A stretch of 64,000 nt of DNA from Ifrita kowaldi (lineage: Eukaryota; Chordata; Aves; Passeriformes; Cinclosomatidae). The notes under the pieces were generated by a model, which saw only the letters and a program-made list of their open reading frames with translations, made no database searches and had not been told where the DNA came from. Location: contig VZRS01008300.1 in assembly GCA_013398055.1 (NCBI GenBank), forward strand, positions 750,623 through 814,622. Reading direction: 5' to 3'. Position numbers and translations under genes: made by a program. Below, in pieces: positions 1 through 10,400 of this stretch; the stretch's first letter is position 1; each line of letters opens with the position of its first letter.

Positions 1-3000
1 CATTCCTGTTCAGCATCTTGGGGAAGAACAGAGTTGATGTAATGAATTTAATAATTATTTTAGAGTTTACTAATATAATGAGAAGTATATTAACCATAAT
101 ATAATCTGGGTGAGGGGGTGGTTGGTTTGGTTTTATGTAAATCAAGATTCTCATCAGAAATTTTGTTTTGGCAAATGGTCAAAAAATCATGCAACTTAAC
201 CTCTGCATAACAGAGGTTAGACTGTAATTTTACCTTGCAGACTTTCAATCAGTTTCTCATTTTGTGGTCTGAAAAATACTCTTTCATGCCAACCTGACCT
301 GTTCCATTCTTAAAGTCTTTAAGAAAACCCTCCTTCCCTCATGCTCAGGAAAGGCATCAGATCAGGTTAATAGAAAATCCATCGAGCCATGCTTGAGTAA
401 TACTGAAATAAAAAGTACTCACTTCTTGACACTTGGAATTCAAAAGTAGTCAATTTTTTGGGAAGACCTGTAGGCTTGCAGTCAGTATAAAGATGTTATT
501 AACAAGACAGTTCTCAGTTTAAGCAATTACATACATGTAATGAATTTACACAACTGACAGTAAACCAGAAATTACTTCTCTCTAAATTGGTTATCAGAGA
601 ACTTTCATCTAATTCTCTGATACTCAAAAGTTGTTTGCAAAGAAAATTTCATGTGGGAAGGTCACTTGAAGAAGCCATGCAGTTGTTTCAGAGGTTTTTG
701 GGAGCATCTGGAACAGATGATATAATTACGTGTGCAGGACTACTGCAGAATTTGTGATGATTTGATCAGCTCTTTGATGTTGTTTTACTTTGCACAAATA
801 CTAAGCTTTCACATGAAATATTGTTCCTTTCCTTTTTTAGTAAAAATGCCATAGTTATAGTTGGTTTGCGCTAATGTTGCAGAGAATTAACCATATCAAG
901 CAGCTATAACTGGATCAGTTTAGCCACGATAAGCAGCACACACTTAATATCTAGATGAGTCTAATATCAGCTTTTTTTTTTTTTTTTAAATTTGAACTAT
1001 ATATACTACCTGTAGTAAGTAAAGGAAATTATTGGGAAACTTAAAAGCTAGGATTTTACCCCCAAAATTCCTAGTACTAAACGAATGGGAAAGAAGCAAA
1101 GAAGTTCCTGCATTGTAATATAACCCATATTTTACCAGCAAAAAGGGCTGGATTTTTCCATTGTATCCCCTGTATGCAGCTGCTCAAAGGCCTTGGACCT
1201 TGGCTTCTGGTCTTTCACAATTTAGCCTTGAAAGCTAAATTTAAATTATCCTCTTAAAGGTTACCTGTTAAAGCAGAGACATTTTTTTATTGTGGAGGAC
1301 TTAAAAGAGGGCACACACATCTTTACATGCTGCTCCACATCAGCTCCTTCACTCTCCTCTTGATAAAAACTGGATAATCCTATGAAGATTATCTATTGGA
1401 AACCAATCAGATTGACTATTGTAGGGAAGCATATCCACATAAGGAGTTTTCTGTCTTCAGCACATCGAAAATATTTAAAAATTAGTTTTTTCTAATAAAT
1501 TTGACTGCTTATTGCCTTTGTCAATTCACATGCTTTCATGAGTTGGACAAAAATTTTAATATTTTTATAATCCCTATAGTTTCTTGTTTAATCTATGTGG
1601 TCAAAACCAAAAATATGATTTATCAGTTTGCTTACAGTTTAACTGAAATAAAAAAAGAGAGAGACTTACCCCTCAATACTTTGATTCATAGTAAGAATTG
1701 CACAAGAACATTTCCTTGCGGAGAAAGGAGTATTTAAATTATTAAAGTAAGTAATATACTGTTGCAGATTATTATTGTCCATACTTGTGCATTTGATCTT
1801 CTTTTCCTTCATAAGCTTGAATTTTGTCATAGGTATGAACAGACACATTAGAAATAAAATCAGTAATAATTTGTCTAGCACATTAATCATTAGCAGCAGT
1901 TAATGAGCAATACTTAGTTACTGGCCAAATAGTTTCCACTTTGATTATTTCAGGTTCCAATGTGACTTACTAAATTGTTTTGCTATTTTCTAAAACTAAT
2001 TTAAAAGTTAGAACCAACAGTGGCTAAAAAGACTGTAGTATCATTCTGCAATTACAGAGGAATTGTATTGTCTTACCTTCAAGGTTAATTAACAGTGACA
2101 TGAGCTTACCACAATTCATGAAAACATTTTGGAAACCAAGACACTAACAGAACTGCAATGTATAAATTAGTCCTTGAAGGTGAATCTGCTACTTAGAGAA
2201 AATACAACAGATTAAAACAGACTAATGAAAATAATAGTTTTCTGTGAAAATAGATATGATGCAAAATGCAGACTCTCCTGTATTAGCCCATGTAACAAGT
2301 ACTGTGAGGTCTATTTTCTGATGCAATACGGTTTTACATTTTTACATTGTATATTCTTTCAGTGCCATTACAAAAACCTCTTAGTAAGTGTTTAAAAGAA
2401 ATACCTTCATGTACTCTTAACCAGGAGTACAGTTTTTCTCTCAAAGGCCATTTCACTAGTTTTATATTGTTTCCTCTGAGATAAAAAAGTGGTTTGAGTC
2501 ACCCTGCAATAGAATTAGTGAGTTATTATGCCAGAATTAAGAATATTACCTCAATTTATTACAGTTCTCAGTGAAAAACATTTCTATATAGGGACAGATA
2601 ATAGTTTAATAATCTCAGTATTTTCTCTCTCTTCATTAGACAACACAACCACGTTCCAATTTTTCTTGTTCTGACAAATGTTATACTGAACACATTGTCA
2701 CTTTAATTACTGCCATTGATTTAAATCTTTAAGGCAGTGGTTTAACGGGAACCACAGGTAATTAAGGATCCATTCCCTCTGCTTACTGGATAAGGTTTTC
2801 TTTTTGATCCATCATAAACTTTCTGTTAGGGATGTACCAGCCAAACTTGCAATAGGAAAAATTAGACACGGGCAACTAGAACACAATAAAGCTGAAGGCC
2901 CTCTTCTGCTAAATATTTGTTAACACAATATGGCACAGTTACAATCAAAATTATGATTGGCCTGGTAAGACAATGCACAGGGCTAAGTAAGATGCTATTT

Positions 3001-6000
3001 CAGGGATTTAGGTAGGTATTCCACATGTCTGAATGAATTTTATGATCATTAGGCTATTAGGCATATACATGAATATACATTTTCGAAACACTCTATTTCA
3101 CCTTATTAGAGAGTACTACAGTGCTGTAGGACAGGTTGAGTATATTATGCCTATCCTTGGGGAAATTCTGCAGTGGTACCCTGGTAAATTGGATGGGAAG
3201 TAACAACTGTCCTCACCAAATGTTGGGCATTTTAAAACGCCTTATGGAAAATCAGCAGCACTAGATGCAGCAGGGTTGTTGTCATTTTGAAAAGGACTGT
3301 CAGCCCAGAAAAATGCTGTGCAGCTGTCATGAGAAGATTGAAGATACCTTTTCTATACTCTGCCATGGCACAGATCTACAATTCAAGACAAGTGATGCAG
3401 ATGGAACACTGCAAACTGTGGGGGGGGCAGAGCTGCCTCAAGTGAAGAAAGATTAAGGGCTCACAAACAACATATGCAGTAGTTACACGCATGCATCATA
3501 CACAGCTTACAAAATACACTGAGTCTGAAACAAAAACAGGCAGAATCTACAGCTGTGCACTAAAGTGATGCTGTTGAAGGACACCAAATCAGAGGTAACT
3601 GTTATATATGAGCTATCTGTAACTTATTATTTGTCGTATTAATTATGTTTTTGCCAGACAACCAGTGTTTATGTGACTGAAGTTCTTTGTCAGGTGTACA
3701 TATGACAAATGAATAAAACAGATGCACAGGTTGTCTGGGGAAAAAACAGCCGGTGGATCATATACTTAGGGCCTACTTAGGCACGGGAAGCACACTGGAA
3801 CAGGATTCAAGTAAACTGCCTTTCATACTTCTAAAAAATAAACTTTCTCTGTGTTTAGTTTCCTTTAATTGTGTGTGTGTATGTGTGAGTGTAAAACCCT
3901 ACTCTGCATTTTGTGGAATTTTAAAATTCAAATGCATCCAAGAATGTAAAAATACTTTAGTTTCAGTGTCCTAAATAAGGTATTACCATTCAAAAGTTAC
4001 TACAGCTTTAGCAGCATTACAACACCATTTACTTCCCATTTAGTTCCTTTATGCCTTGCACTGCTGCCTCTCATCTCTCCCTTGAAAATATATTTTCATA
4101 GGAAATACCCTTTATTCCAGCTGATTTCAATGTTATATGGGTACAGTTCACAATATGCATCACTTGCATAAAAATTACAAATATTAGCCTTACACTTCCA
4201 GATGAGTGGGAAAAATGGCCTATGAAACATAGCAGTGGTCACTTAAAATGTCCACCTGCTGAATCATACCAAGCTCTGTGCTCCAGATTGGAGAGAGCAG
4301 GGCTGCTTCAGCAGTCCAATGTCTTGCAACAGTTTTTGAGAGCTTGGGAAGAGTGGTTTCCCTCTTCCATCAAACAGAGGTTCAGGCTTCAATCTGAGAA
4401 AAATCTTTTTCCGGTTGGTAGGGTGCTTGTGTGCCTTTTTACCCCTCAAGTCACCCACAAGATGGATTTTTGCCAAATTGCAGTATGTATTTCACTGGTA
4501 GCAGCAAACCAAATTTGGAAGCCCCGTTTAATTTTTTTTACTAGATGCTAGGTCCTCCATTATTTTTGTCCAAAGCACTGGTTTTCACAGATGGTAACTA
4601 TGCTAGATAAATAAAGCTACTCAAATATGAATAAAATATACTAATCTGGCTTTCTGTACCTACTGGATACAATGAGCCAGAAAATACAGAACTTTGTTAT
4701 ATGTCTTCTTACAGTCCTTTGTCCATGTCTCCATTTATCGAATAAGAATTGGGTATAGTTGTATATGCTTGTATGACTCCCTGTCCTGATCATCTGTGTG
4801 TTGTGATCAAAGGGAACAGGATTATGTTACCTCACTTTAATACTAAAAGCCAGGACATTTATTTCACATAAATGCAACTTTCCTGCCAGTCACCCACTAT
4901 CTTTGATTTTCTCTATCTATAACTTCTCTCTGTGTTTGATTTTGTTGTTGTTGGGGTTTTTTTTCATTTATTAATTAATTCTGGCTTTTCTCTTCTTTGG
5001 AAAAAACAGTTTTGATCTTAAATTGAGCTTTCCTGATCGGAGAACGGTAGAAGCTGAAACATACAGCATAGTTTGCAAAAATAAACACATTTTATCTCTG
5101 GGCCGTGTTAGTACGTCAGGGAATCAGATTACACACTTGCAAGCAATTAAGACAAAATAACAAATCCTAACACACGTAGCAAGCAAAATTAAAGATATTT
5201 TGGGGGGATACATTAAAAAAAAATCACCTTCAATTAAAAAAAAGACGGATTTATTTGGTATTTAACAGAAGCATTTGGATTCACGTTTCACTATGTAAAG
5301 TGACACTGATGACAATCCGCTACAGCAACTGCAGTAAAACTACTTTAATTTGTGTTAAGAATCCAGCCTGAAATTTATATACCTAGAGAATACTACTTCA
5401 GTCTTAGGCAGCTGATAAACTAAATTAAATAGCTGTACTTTTGGAAACATAAATACTCTTATCGCCTAATACACAAATTAAAAATTTGATAATAATGCTA
5501 ATATAGAAGCTGTTTCTCTCCTAGTTTGATTTTTTTTCTGTAGAAATTCTAGTCAGTGAGTCAATGACAAGCAATAAACTGCGAGGAGAGGAGGGGGGAG
5601 AATTCCTTTATTTGCATCGCTGTCCTCATTCTGTCAACATATCACCCAGATTGCTGGATACACACAGAGATGCATTCTGGCAATGCTGGGAAGGGACCTG
5701 CATTTCCTGCTGTCTATTTCAACTTATTAGTAATAGGATGATGCTTCTGGCACATCTGAAATAAATTAATATTGGATTAATTCACTTCAAAAGGTGTCAA
5801 GGAAACATGTTGCAGATTCATTCATCGCAAACTTGAGACTAATATGTCTAAAAAAGGAATACCATAGTAATTATATTTACATGTATAATTGCCTAAAGCT
5901 GAGCCAAATGACACAGTATATTCTAACACTTCCCAACATGCCTTCAGCGCTGATTAAGCCACCAGTTCTTAAAATAAATATAGTATTTTCAATGCTAACA

Positions 6001-6603
6001 ATAACCGAAAGAAAGTATTTTAAACAGACTTGTTTTACTTCAGAAAATGTTTTATCGGAATTACTAGAAGATTTTTTTTTATTGCTGTTAATTCAAAGTT
6101 GTATTCAGTTACTATTTCTTTGCTCTTCACTGATGGTCGTTTAGGTATCTTTGAATATCAAGGAAATACAGTTCAGCAGTCCTCGGTTAGTGGTACTAAG
6201 CTGGGCAAGGGCAACTGCCAAACTTCACATGATCACCTTAAGTGAAGTACTGCTTGGAACATATTATAAGAGTATAGCTACGTTACATATAATATAATAC
6301 AATGTCGAAAGTAAGAGCAACAGAAAAGTCTGAATAAATGTTTTAGCATTTCCACTACCTTACTGATAGGAAGATCAAAATAAACAAAACAAATGGGGGC
6401 CTGATTCTGCGCCTTTGACCAGAAAATAATCCTACCTGTTACAGACACAACACCTGAGCTGAAGTTTCAGATCTGGACCCCTAATTTGGATGTGCCTCTA
6501 TTCCAATATTTTATTCACACTACCTGTGTCTTCAGTAGGAGCTCAGGTACAGTTATATTCTGCTCAAGCTAAGTAAACCTGTCAGAATTTCACTGGATGT
6601 AGG
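1..6603. other. AT-rich non-coding flank, no gene seen
   Basis: I found no supportable exon in this stretch. The open frames present are all short (about 60-115 codons), have no recognisable domain, and lie in AT-rich sequence with frequent stops. The only structure seen is low complexity: a T run at about 972-987 and a TG-rich stretch near 3871-3891. It ends at the left LTR remnant of a provirus. Confidence 0.6.
972..987. repeat. poly-T tract
   Basis: An uninterrupted run of about 16 T. It could be a plain homopolymer or the A tail of a minus-strand retrocopy, but no retrocopy body is recognisable beside it. Confidence 0.6.
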
Positions 6604-6731
6604 TGCGGCGTATGAATTATACACAGTCCCCAGTCACGGTATAACTAGAAAACATTTATTAAAAGTGTACATAGCTTTTATAATATTTTCACTATCAGAT
6701 TAGAATAACACGTACCTGGAGAGCCAATACT
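6604..6731 (-). repeat. 3' LTR remnant (R-U5 side only)
   Basis: This segment matches 9969-10087 closely in the same orientation. The shared stretch starts at TGC and runs through GTATGAA, CTAGAAAACATT, a TTTATT (AATAAA on the minus strand), TTTTCACTATCAGATTAGAATAA and GCCAATACT. It then passes directly into integrase sequence. The U3 part is therefore absent, and the deletion that removed env and U3 ends at about 6731. Confidence 0.75.
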
Positions 6732-7290
6732 GCATGTGTGTGTTTCACAACAGCTTGACCTGTCGAGGAATGAGGTATGCCAGTTAAGTGACGTATACCC
6801 CAGAAGTGAAAAAAGGGTTTTCGTTGATTGTGAGACATATGCTGAACCATTATCAGTTTTCACTACCTTAGGAACTCCTAAAGTGGCAGCATGTGCCACA
6901 ATGTGCCACAATAGCTCACAGCATGTGCTTAATGACATCTCTTGCCTTTTCCCCTTTATGAGTAGAGGCAACAAAAAATTTGGAATATGTGTCAGCTGGT
7001 ACATGCACTTACTTTAAGGTGCCAAAAGAAGAAATGTGAGTAACATCCATCTGCCAGACTTCACTGACACCTAATCCTCTTGGATTTGTACCTACTGCTG
7101 TAGGTAAAGGTGTTAAACACATGCACAATCAGGCCAAGAATGAACAATTTGTCTAGCTTGAGAAAAAGTAACATTAAATTGCTTACTCAAAGATTTTGCA
7201 TTCTGATGATGGAATTTATGTGACAACTTTGCCTGTGTAATTTGGTTTGGAACTGTTGCCACCATCATTAGAGCGTCTGCAACTGCATTG
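6732..7290 (-). pseudogene. ERV integrase relic (truncated)
   Basis: Minus-strand fragments of a retroviral integrase. The N-terminal zinc-binding region is visible at about 7113-7240, with paired His (KLSHKFHH) and paired Cys (CAC) in the expected order. The core carries the first catalytic Asp in WQMD at about 7040 and the second in TDNGSAY at about 6850. The third catalytic residue (Glu of the DD35E set) and the C-terminal domain are missing, because the sequence breaks into LTR DNA at about 6731. The reading frame shifts between the two halves. It is inactive. Confidence 0.8.
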
Positions 7291-7700
7291 CCTTCCACCA
7301 GAGGTCCAGGCAAAGATGAGTGAGACCTAAGATGCATAAATAAAAACAATGAGATCGGCATAGAACATAATCATACAGAGTAGATAACAGTATAAACAAA
7401 TCCTTGTTGTGCACTTGCTTTAGAAAGGAATGTTCAATATGGTTTAAAATGTCGACTACATACAAGGAATCTGATATTAAGTTGAAAGGCTCATTTTGAA
7501 ACAATTCAAAAGCCTCTACAGCAGCTGCTAATTCTACTAGCTCTGTCAACCCTGGCTGAAAAAATCAGAGTTTTCCCAAACCCCTGTGGAATTTTTCCAG
7601 GCAACAACTGCTGTCTGAGTTTTCCCAGAGCCATTGATGTAGACTGTCTTTGCTCCAGGCAGGGGTTGTGACAATGTTAGAAAACGTGGCTGTAGAGAAA
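7290..7700 (-). pseudogene. ERV RNase H relic
   Basis: Minus-strand RNase H domain in two frames. The opening block reads TVYINGSGKT, with Asn where the first catalytic Asp of the family normally sits. It is followed by an ELAAAVEAF block, DSLYVV, and, after a frame shift near 7361, GNAVADAL, the block that carries the last acidic residue. Loss of the first Asp and the frame shift make it non-functional. It lies directly before the integrase zinc region, the usual order in pol. Confidence 0.75.
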
Positions 7701-7975
7701 GATCTTTTAAACAGTGGAAAAGTTTACTAGTCAGCAAAGAATTAACAATGTTTCCCAAAAAGTCTGTCAGGGCAGCCTGTAAAGATAATGATTCCCGGAA
7801 CATATCCTGAGAAGCGTCTACAGGGAAAGGAATGTGGATATGAGAAGGATCTTCCCCACTTAGGGTTTGGCATTGTTTTCGTCCTGTGGAAACAAGTCTA
7901 ACAATCATGTCAAATAATGTGGTTACTGTTTTTGAAAATGTGTGAGGTAAAAATACCCACTCTAGCATCCACAAT

Positions 7976-8330
7976 TGTTGTTTATTATGAATACTGAAAA
8001 AGCTTTAGCAGATAAATTTTCCAGCTTTCTGCAGCATTTTGTGAGAGGTCTGTCTTTCCCATGCAATTAACTTAAAACAATGTTACAGTTTTGTAAACTT
8101 CTTGCACCCACAGGTTGTTTTGCGGAATTGTTACGGTTCTAACTAGAAAAACATTCAGAGATGAGTGTCTTAGAACTTGACTAATCCCCTCAAGAGGTGG
8201 TTAGCCAAAGAACCAATTACCTTATGCTATTTAGCACACTTTTGCAAACTAACACACAAAAGCTTTCTGATAGATTAACAAAGAGACCTTCAGCTTCCAT
8301 TTATCCCTGAGCCTGGACTTCATGTCGTTT
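7976..8330. other. Unexplained segment inside pol
   Basis: About 350 bp between the RT thumb/connection (ending near 8377) and the block LEWVFLPH (near 7960) shows no pol similarity and has stops in all minus-strand frames. On the minus strand it holds an AATAAA near one end. It could be an inserted foreign element or strongly decayed pol. No matching target duplication was seen. Confidence 0.4.
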
Positions 8331-9085
8331 CTCTACTCGTCCGTGGGGAGAACAGTGACAGTTTATCATCATACCACTGTGCTAATGCATATGGTTGGAA
8401 TTCAGCTATGATAACAAAAGTCTCAGTGGTAACTCCTGCTTGTCGTTTGGTTACAAAGGATGTCTGAATTTTATCTGTCACGATTTGCAGTGCTTCACAG
8501 GCTTCTGGATTGAGTTCACAAGGAGATGTTAAATCTGTGTGTCCCTTAAGTAAATTAAATAAGGGTGACAATTCCTCGGTGGAGATACCAAGGGTAGGTC
8601 TGAGCCAATTAATTGTTCCAAATAATTTTTGCAAATAATTTAGTGTTTTAATAGAGGCCCGCAGCACAATGGGCTGAGGAAAAATTTTCTGTTCAAATAA
8701 TAGAAACCCTAGGTGTTCCCAAGGTGGGACAGTTTGAACTTTGTCTGCTGCAATACAAAGATCGAATTTGTCAAGAGAAAGACGCAAAAAGGCAAAATGT
8801 TTTTGCAATACAACAGAGTTATCTGCTGCTAGCAGTATATCACCCATATAATGATACAATAGAACTGTTGAAAATTGTTGCCACAGCGGTTGTAAAGCAC
8901 TTGCTACTACAAATTGGCATATTGTAGGACTGTTTTTCATTCCTTGTGGAAATACAACCAGTGTTACCTTTGTGTGGGTTCACTCTTGTTCAAGGATGGT
9001 AATGAAAAAGCAAAACGAGGTGCATCATCAGGGTGTAATGCAGCTGTGAAAAAACAATCTTTTAAGTCAGTAATTAACAATTAAT
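8320..9085 (-). pseudogene. ERV reverse transcriptase relic
   Basis: The visible part starts at the block around LKDCFF (about 9055-9080), which carries the first catalytic Asp, passes through [11 protein letters not shown] and an internal stop, and continues as a 206-codon open frame from 8940. The polymerase active-site box reads YMGD at about 8837-8848, where the family has two adjacent Asp, so one metal ligand is replaced by Gly. The domain N-terminal to LKDC is absent because gag is joined directly to this point. The thumb and connection regions follow (LGFLLF, INWLRPTLGI). It is non-functional. Confidence 0.85.
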
Positions 9086-9804
9086 AATTTGCTCGTGACG
9101 GGCTGATTGCCTTGATAGACCATGGGCATAGCACGGAGAAATTCAATATCCCCAAGATCAAATGCTCGTCTTTTGCAGGTATCTAAGAAGTGTTTCGGCT
9201 CAGGGGACAGCAGAAGTTCATTATCAGTCATATGTCTTGAGGGCTTGCAGAGTGGGGGACGTGAGTGCTGTTTTAGCACCTTTGCATAAGTAGGTGGTGA
9301 TGCAGCCGTGGTTTTCAGTGGCTGCAGCTTTATAGCAGGATATAAATCACATTCCTGCCTTAGATCAATAGCTCTTAGATTTACGAGATTGTCCTCCGGT
9401 TCCTCCCCATTCATTCCCTCCTCCACTTGCAAAACAACCAAATCAGGACGTGAAAGCGGTGCTGTGAGTGCAGGGGAAGAGTCTGCAGATGAATTTATAG
9501 CTGGGTGTAAGGTTTCTTCTGAATCACAAGAAGCTTGTAGTGCAGAATAAACTATTCCCCATGTAATAAATTCATTGCAATTAACCTCATGACTGTCTAA
9601 TTGATGAGTCTTTAGAGACTCCCCCACTTGCTTCCAGTGATCGAGGTCATAGGAGCCATTAGGGGGATACCAAGGACAGTAAGTTTTCACCCATACAAGG
9701 AGTTGTATAAGCTTTCTTTCTTGCATATTATGGCCTTGTTCCTTTGTAATATGCAATAAATAGTCTTTATGGAGAATTTCCAGTTTACTTATATTATTGC
9801 CCAT
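9067..9804 (-). pseudogene. ERV gag fragment (matrix to start of capsid)
   Basis: Open from an ATG at 9802-9804 to a stop at 9067, 245 codons. The product begins MGNNIS, a typical N-myristoylation signal (Gly2, Ser6), followed by a matrix-like region (about residues 1-100 with LLVWVKTYCPWYPP and DLDHWKQVG). A Glu/Ser-rich linker and a PPTY motif (PPxY late-budding type) come before the likely start of capsid (FDLGDIEFLRAMPMVYQ). The frame could open upstream at 10002, but that start lies in the LTR, so 9804 is preferred. Most of capsid and all of nucleocapsid are deleted. The frame ends just as RT sequence begins in another frame. Confidence 0.8.
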
Positions 9805-9948
9805 TTTTATGGGGAAATTTTCCTGACTGCTCACAAGGCTAACCTGTTCCTTAGCCAGCGATGAAAGGAGTCCTCGGAGATCCTTGAAGCCTGCAGTTGG
9901 TACAGTGGGGATACGCCGCAGGTCCAGGATCACCAAGGAGATTGTATA

Positions 9949-9966
9949 TCCCAGTTCAGGGAGCCG
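9949..9966 (-). other. Primer-binding site, tRNA-Lys-like (degenerate)
   Basis: On the minus strand the sequence two bases after the LTR end reads CGGCTCCCTGAACTGGGA. Allowing one inserted base, it agrees at most positions with the 3' end complement of tRNA-Lys. The two-base spacing from an LTR ending in CA is canonical. This supports a Lys-primed class II element and fixes the LTR end at 9969. Confidence 0.6.
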
Positions 9967-9968
9967 TT

Positions 9969-10400
9969 TGCAGCGTATGAATGATGCATGGTCCCCAGTC
10001 ATGAATAACTAGAAAACATTCATTAGAAACATTTATTAATGTTTTCACTATCAGATTAGAATAAGATGCGCCTGGATAGCCAATACTATAACTGTTCATG
10101 CATCTGCTAACTGATAATATAAGTGATCACATTCCTAATATTCACATCAGCTTTTTTCTCCTTAAAACAAGTGCTTGTATAACAATTTTTTCTGCAAACT
10201 ACTGTGGTTCTGCTACTTGTTACATTTCAGAAACTTTGTTATATCTCTCCGGCCTTGACTGAACAGTCCTCGTTGTTCTTAACCAAGAGGTCTTTGTTCT
10301 CTTATTACTAAGAATTCTTTGTTTTCTTGGCCCACATCTGGGGATGAATTTGGATCTACTCCTCTTGTAGTTATGACTGGCAGATGAAATACAGATGGAG
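9969..10400 (-). repeat. 5' LTR (left part certain, right end uncertain)
   Basis: Positions 9969-10087 match the left LTR remnant and carry an AATAAA signal on the minus strand (TTTATT at 10032-10037). The U3 part must extend to the right, but its end could not be fixed; about 10.4 kb is an estimate from usual LTR length. Confidence 0.6.

Larger units (their letters stand above)
6604..10400 (-). mobile_element. Defective class II (betaretrovirus/ERVK-like) endogenous provirus
   Basis: A minus-strand proviral relic. In element order (right to left) I see LTR sequence with an AATAAA signal, a tRNA-Lys-like primer site two bases after the LTR end, a gag fragment, reverse transcriptase, RNase H and integrase pieces, and an R-U5-like remnant of the other LTR. 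The nucleocapsid, protease, RT N-terminus, integrase C-terminus, env and U3 of the 3' LTR are missing. Every pol domain carries stops or frame shifts, and catalytic residues are lost, so it cannot code for working enzymes. The right boundary (end of U3) is uncertain because no target-site duplication was found. The class assignment rests on the gag and pol motifs and the Lys-type primer site. Confidence 0.85.

Noticed and set aside
4222..4551. Open frame of 109 codons with an antisense partner
   Set aside because: No recognisable domain or repeat family; length is within chance for the region.
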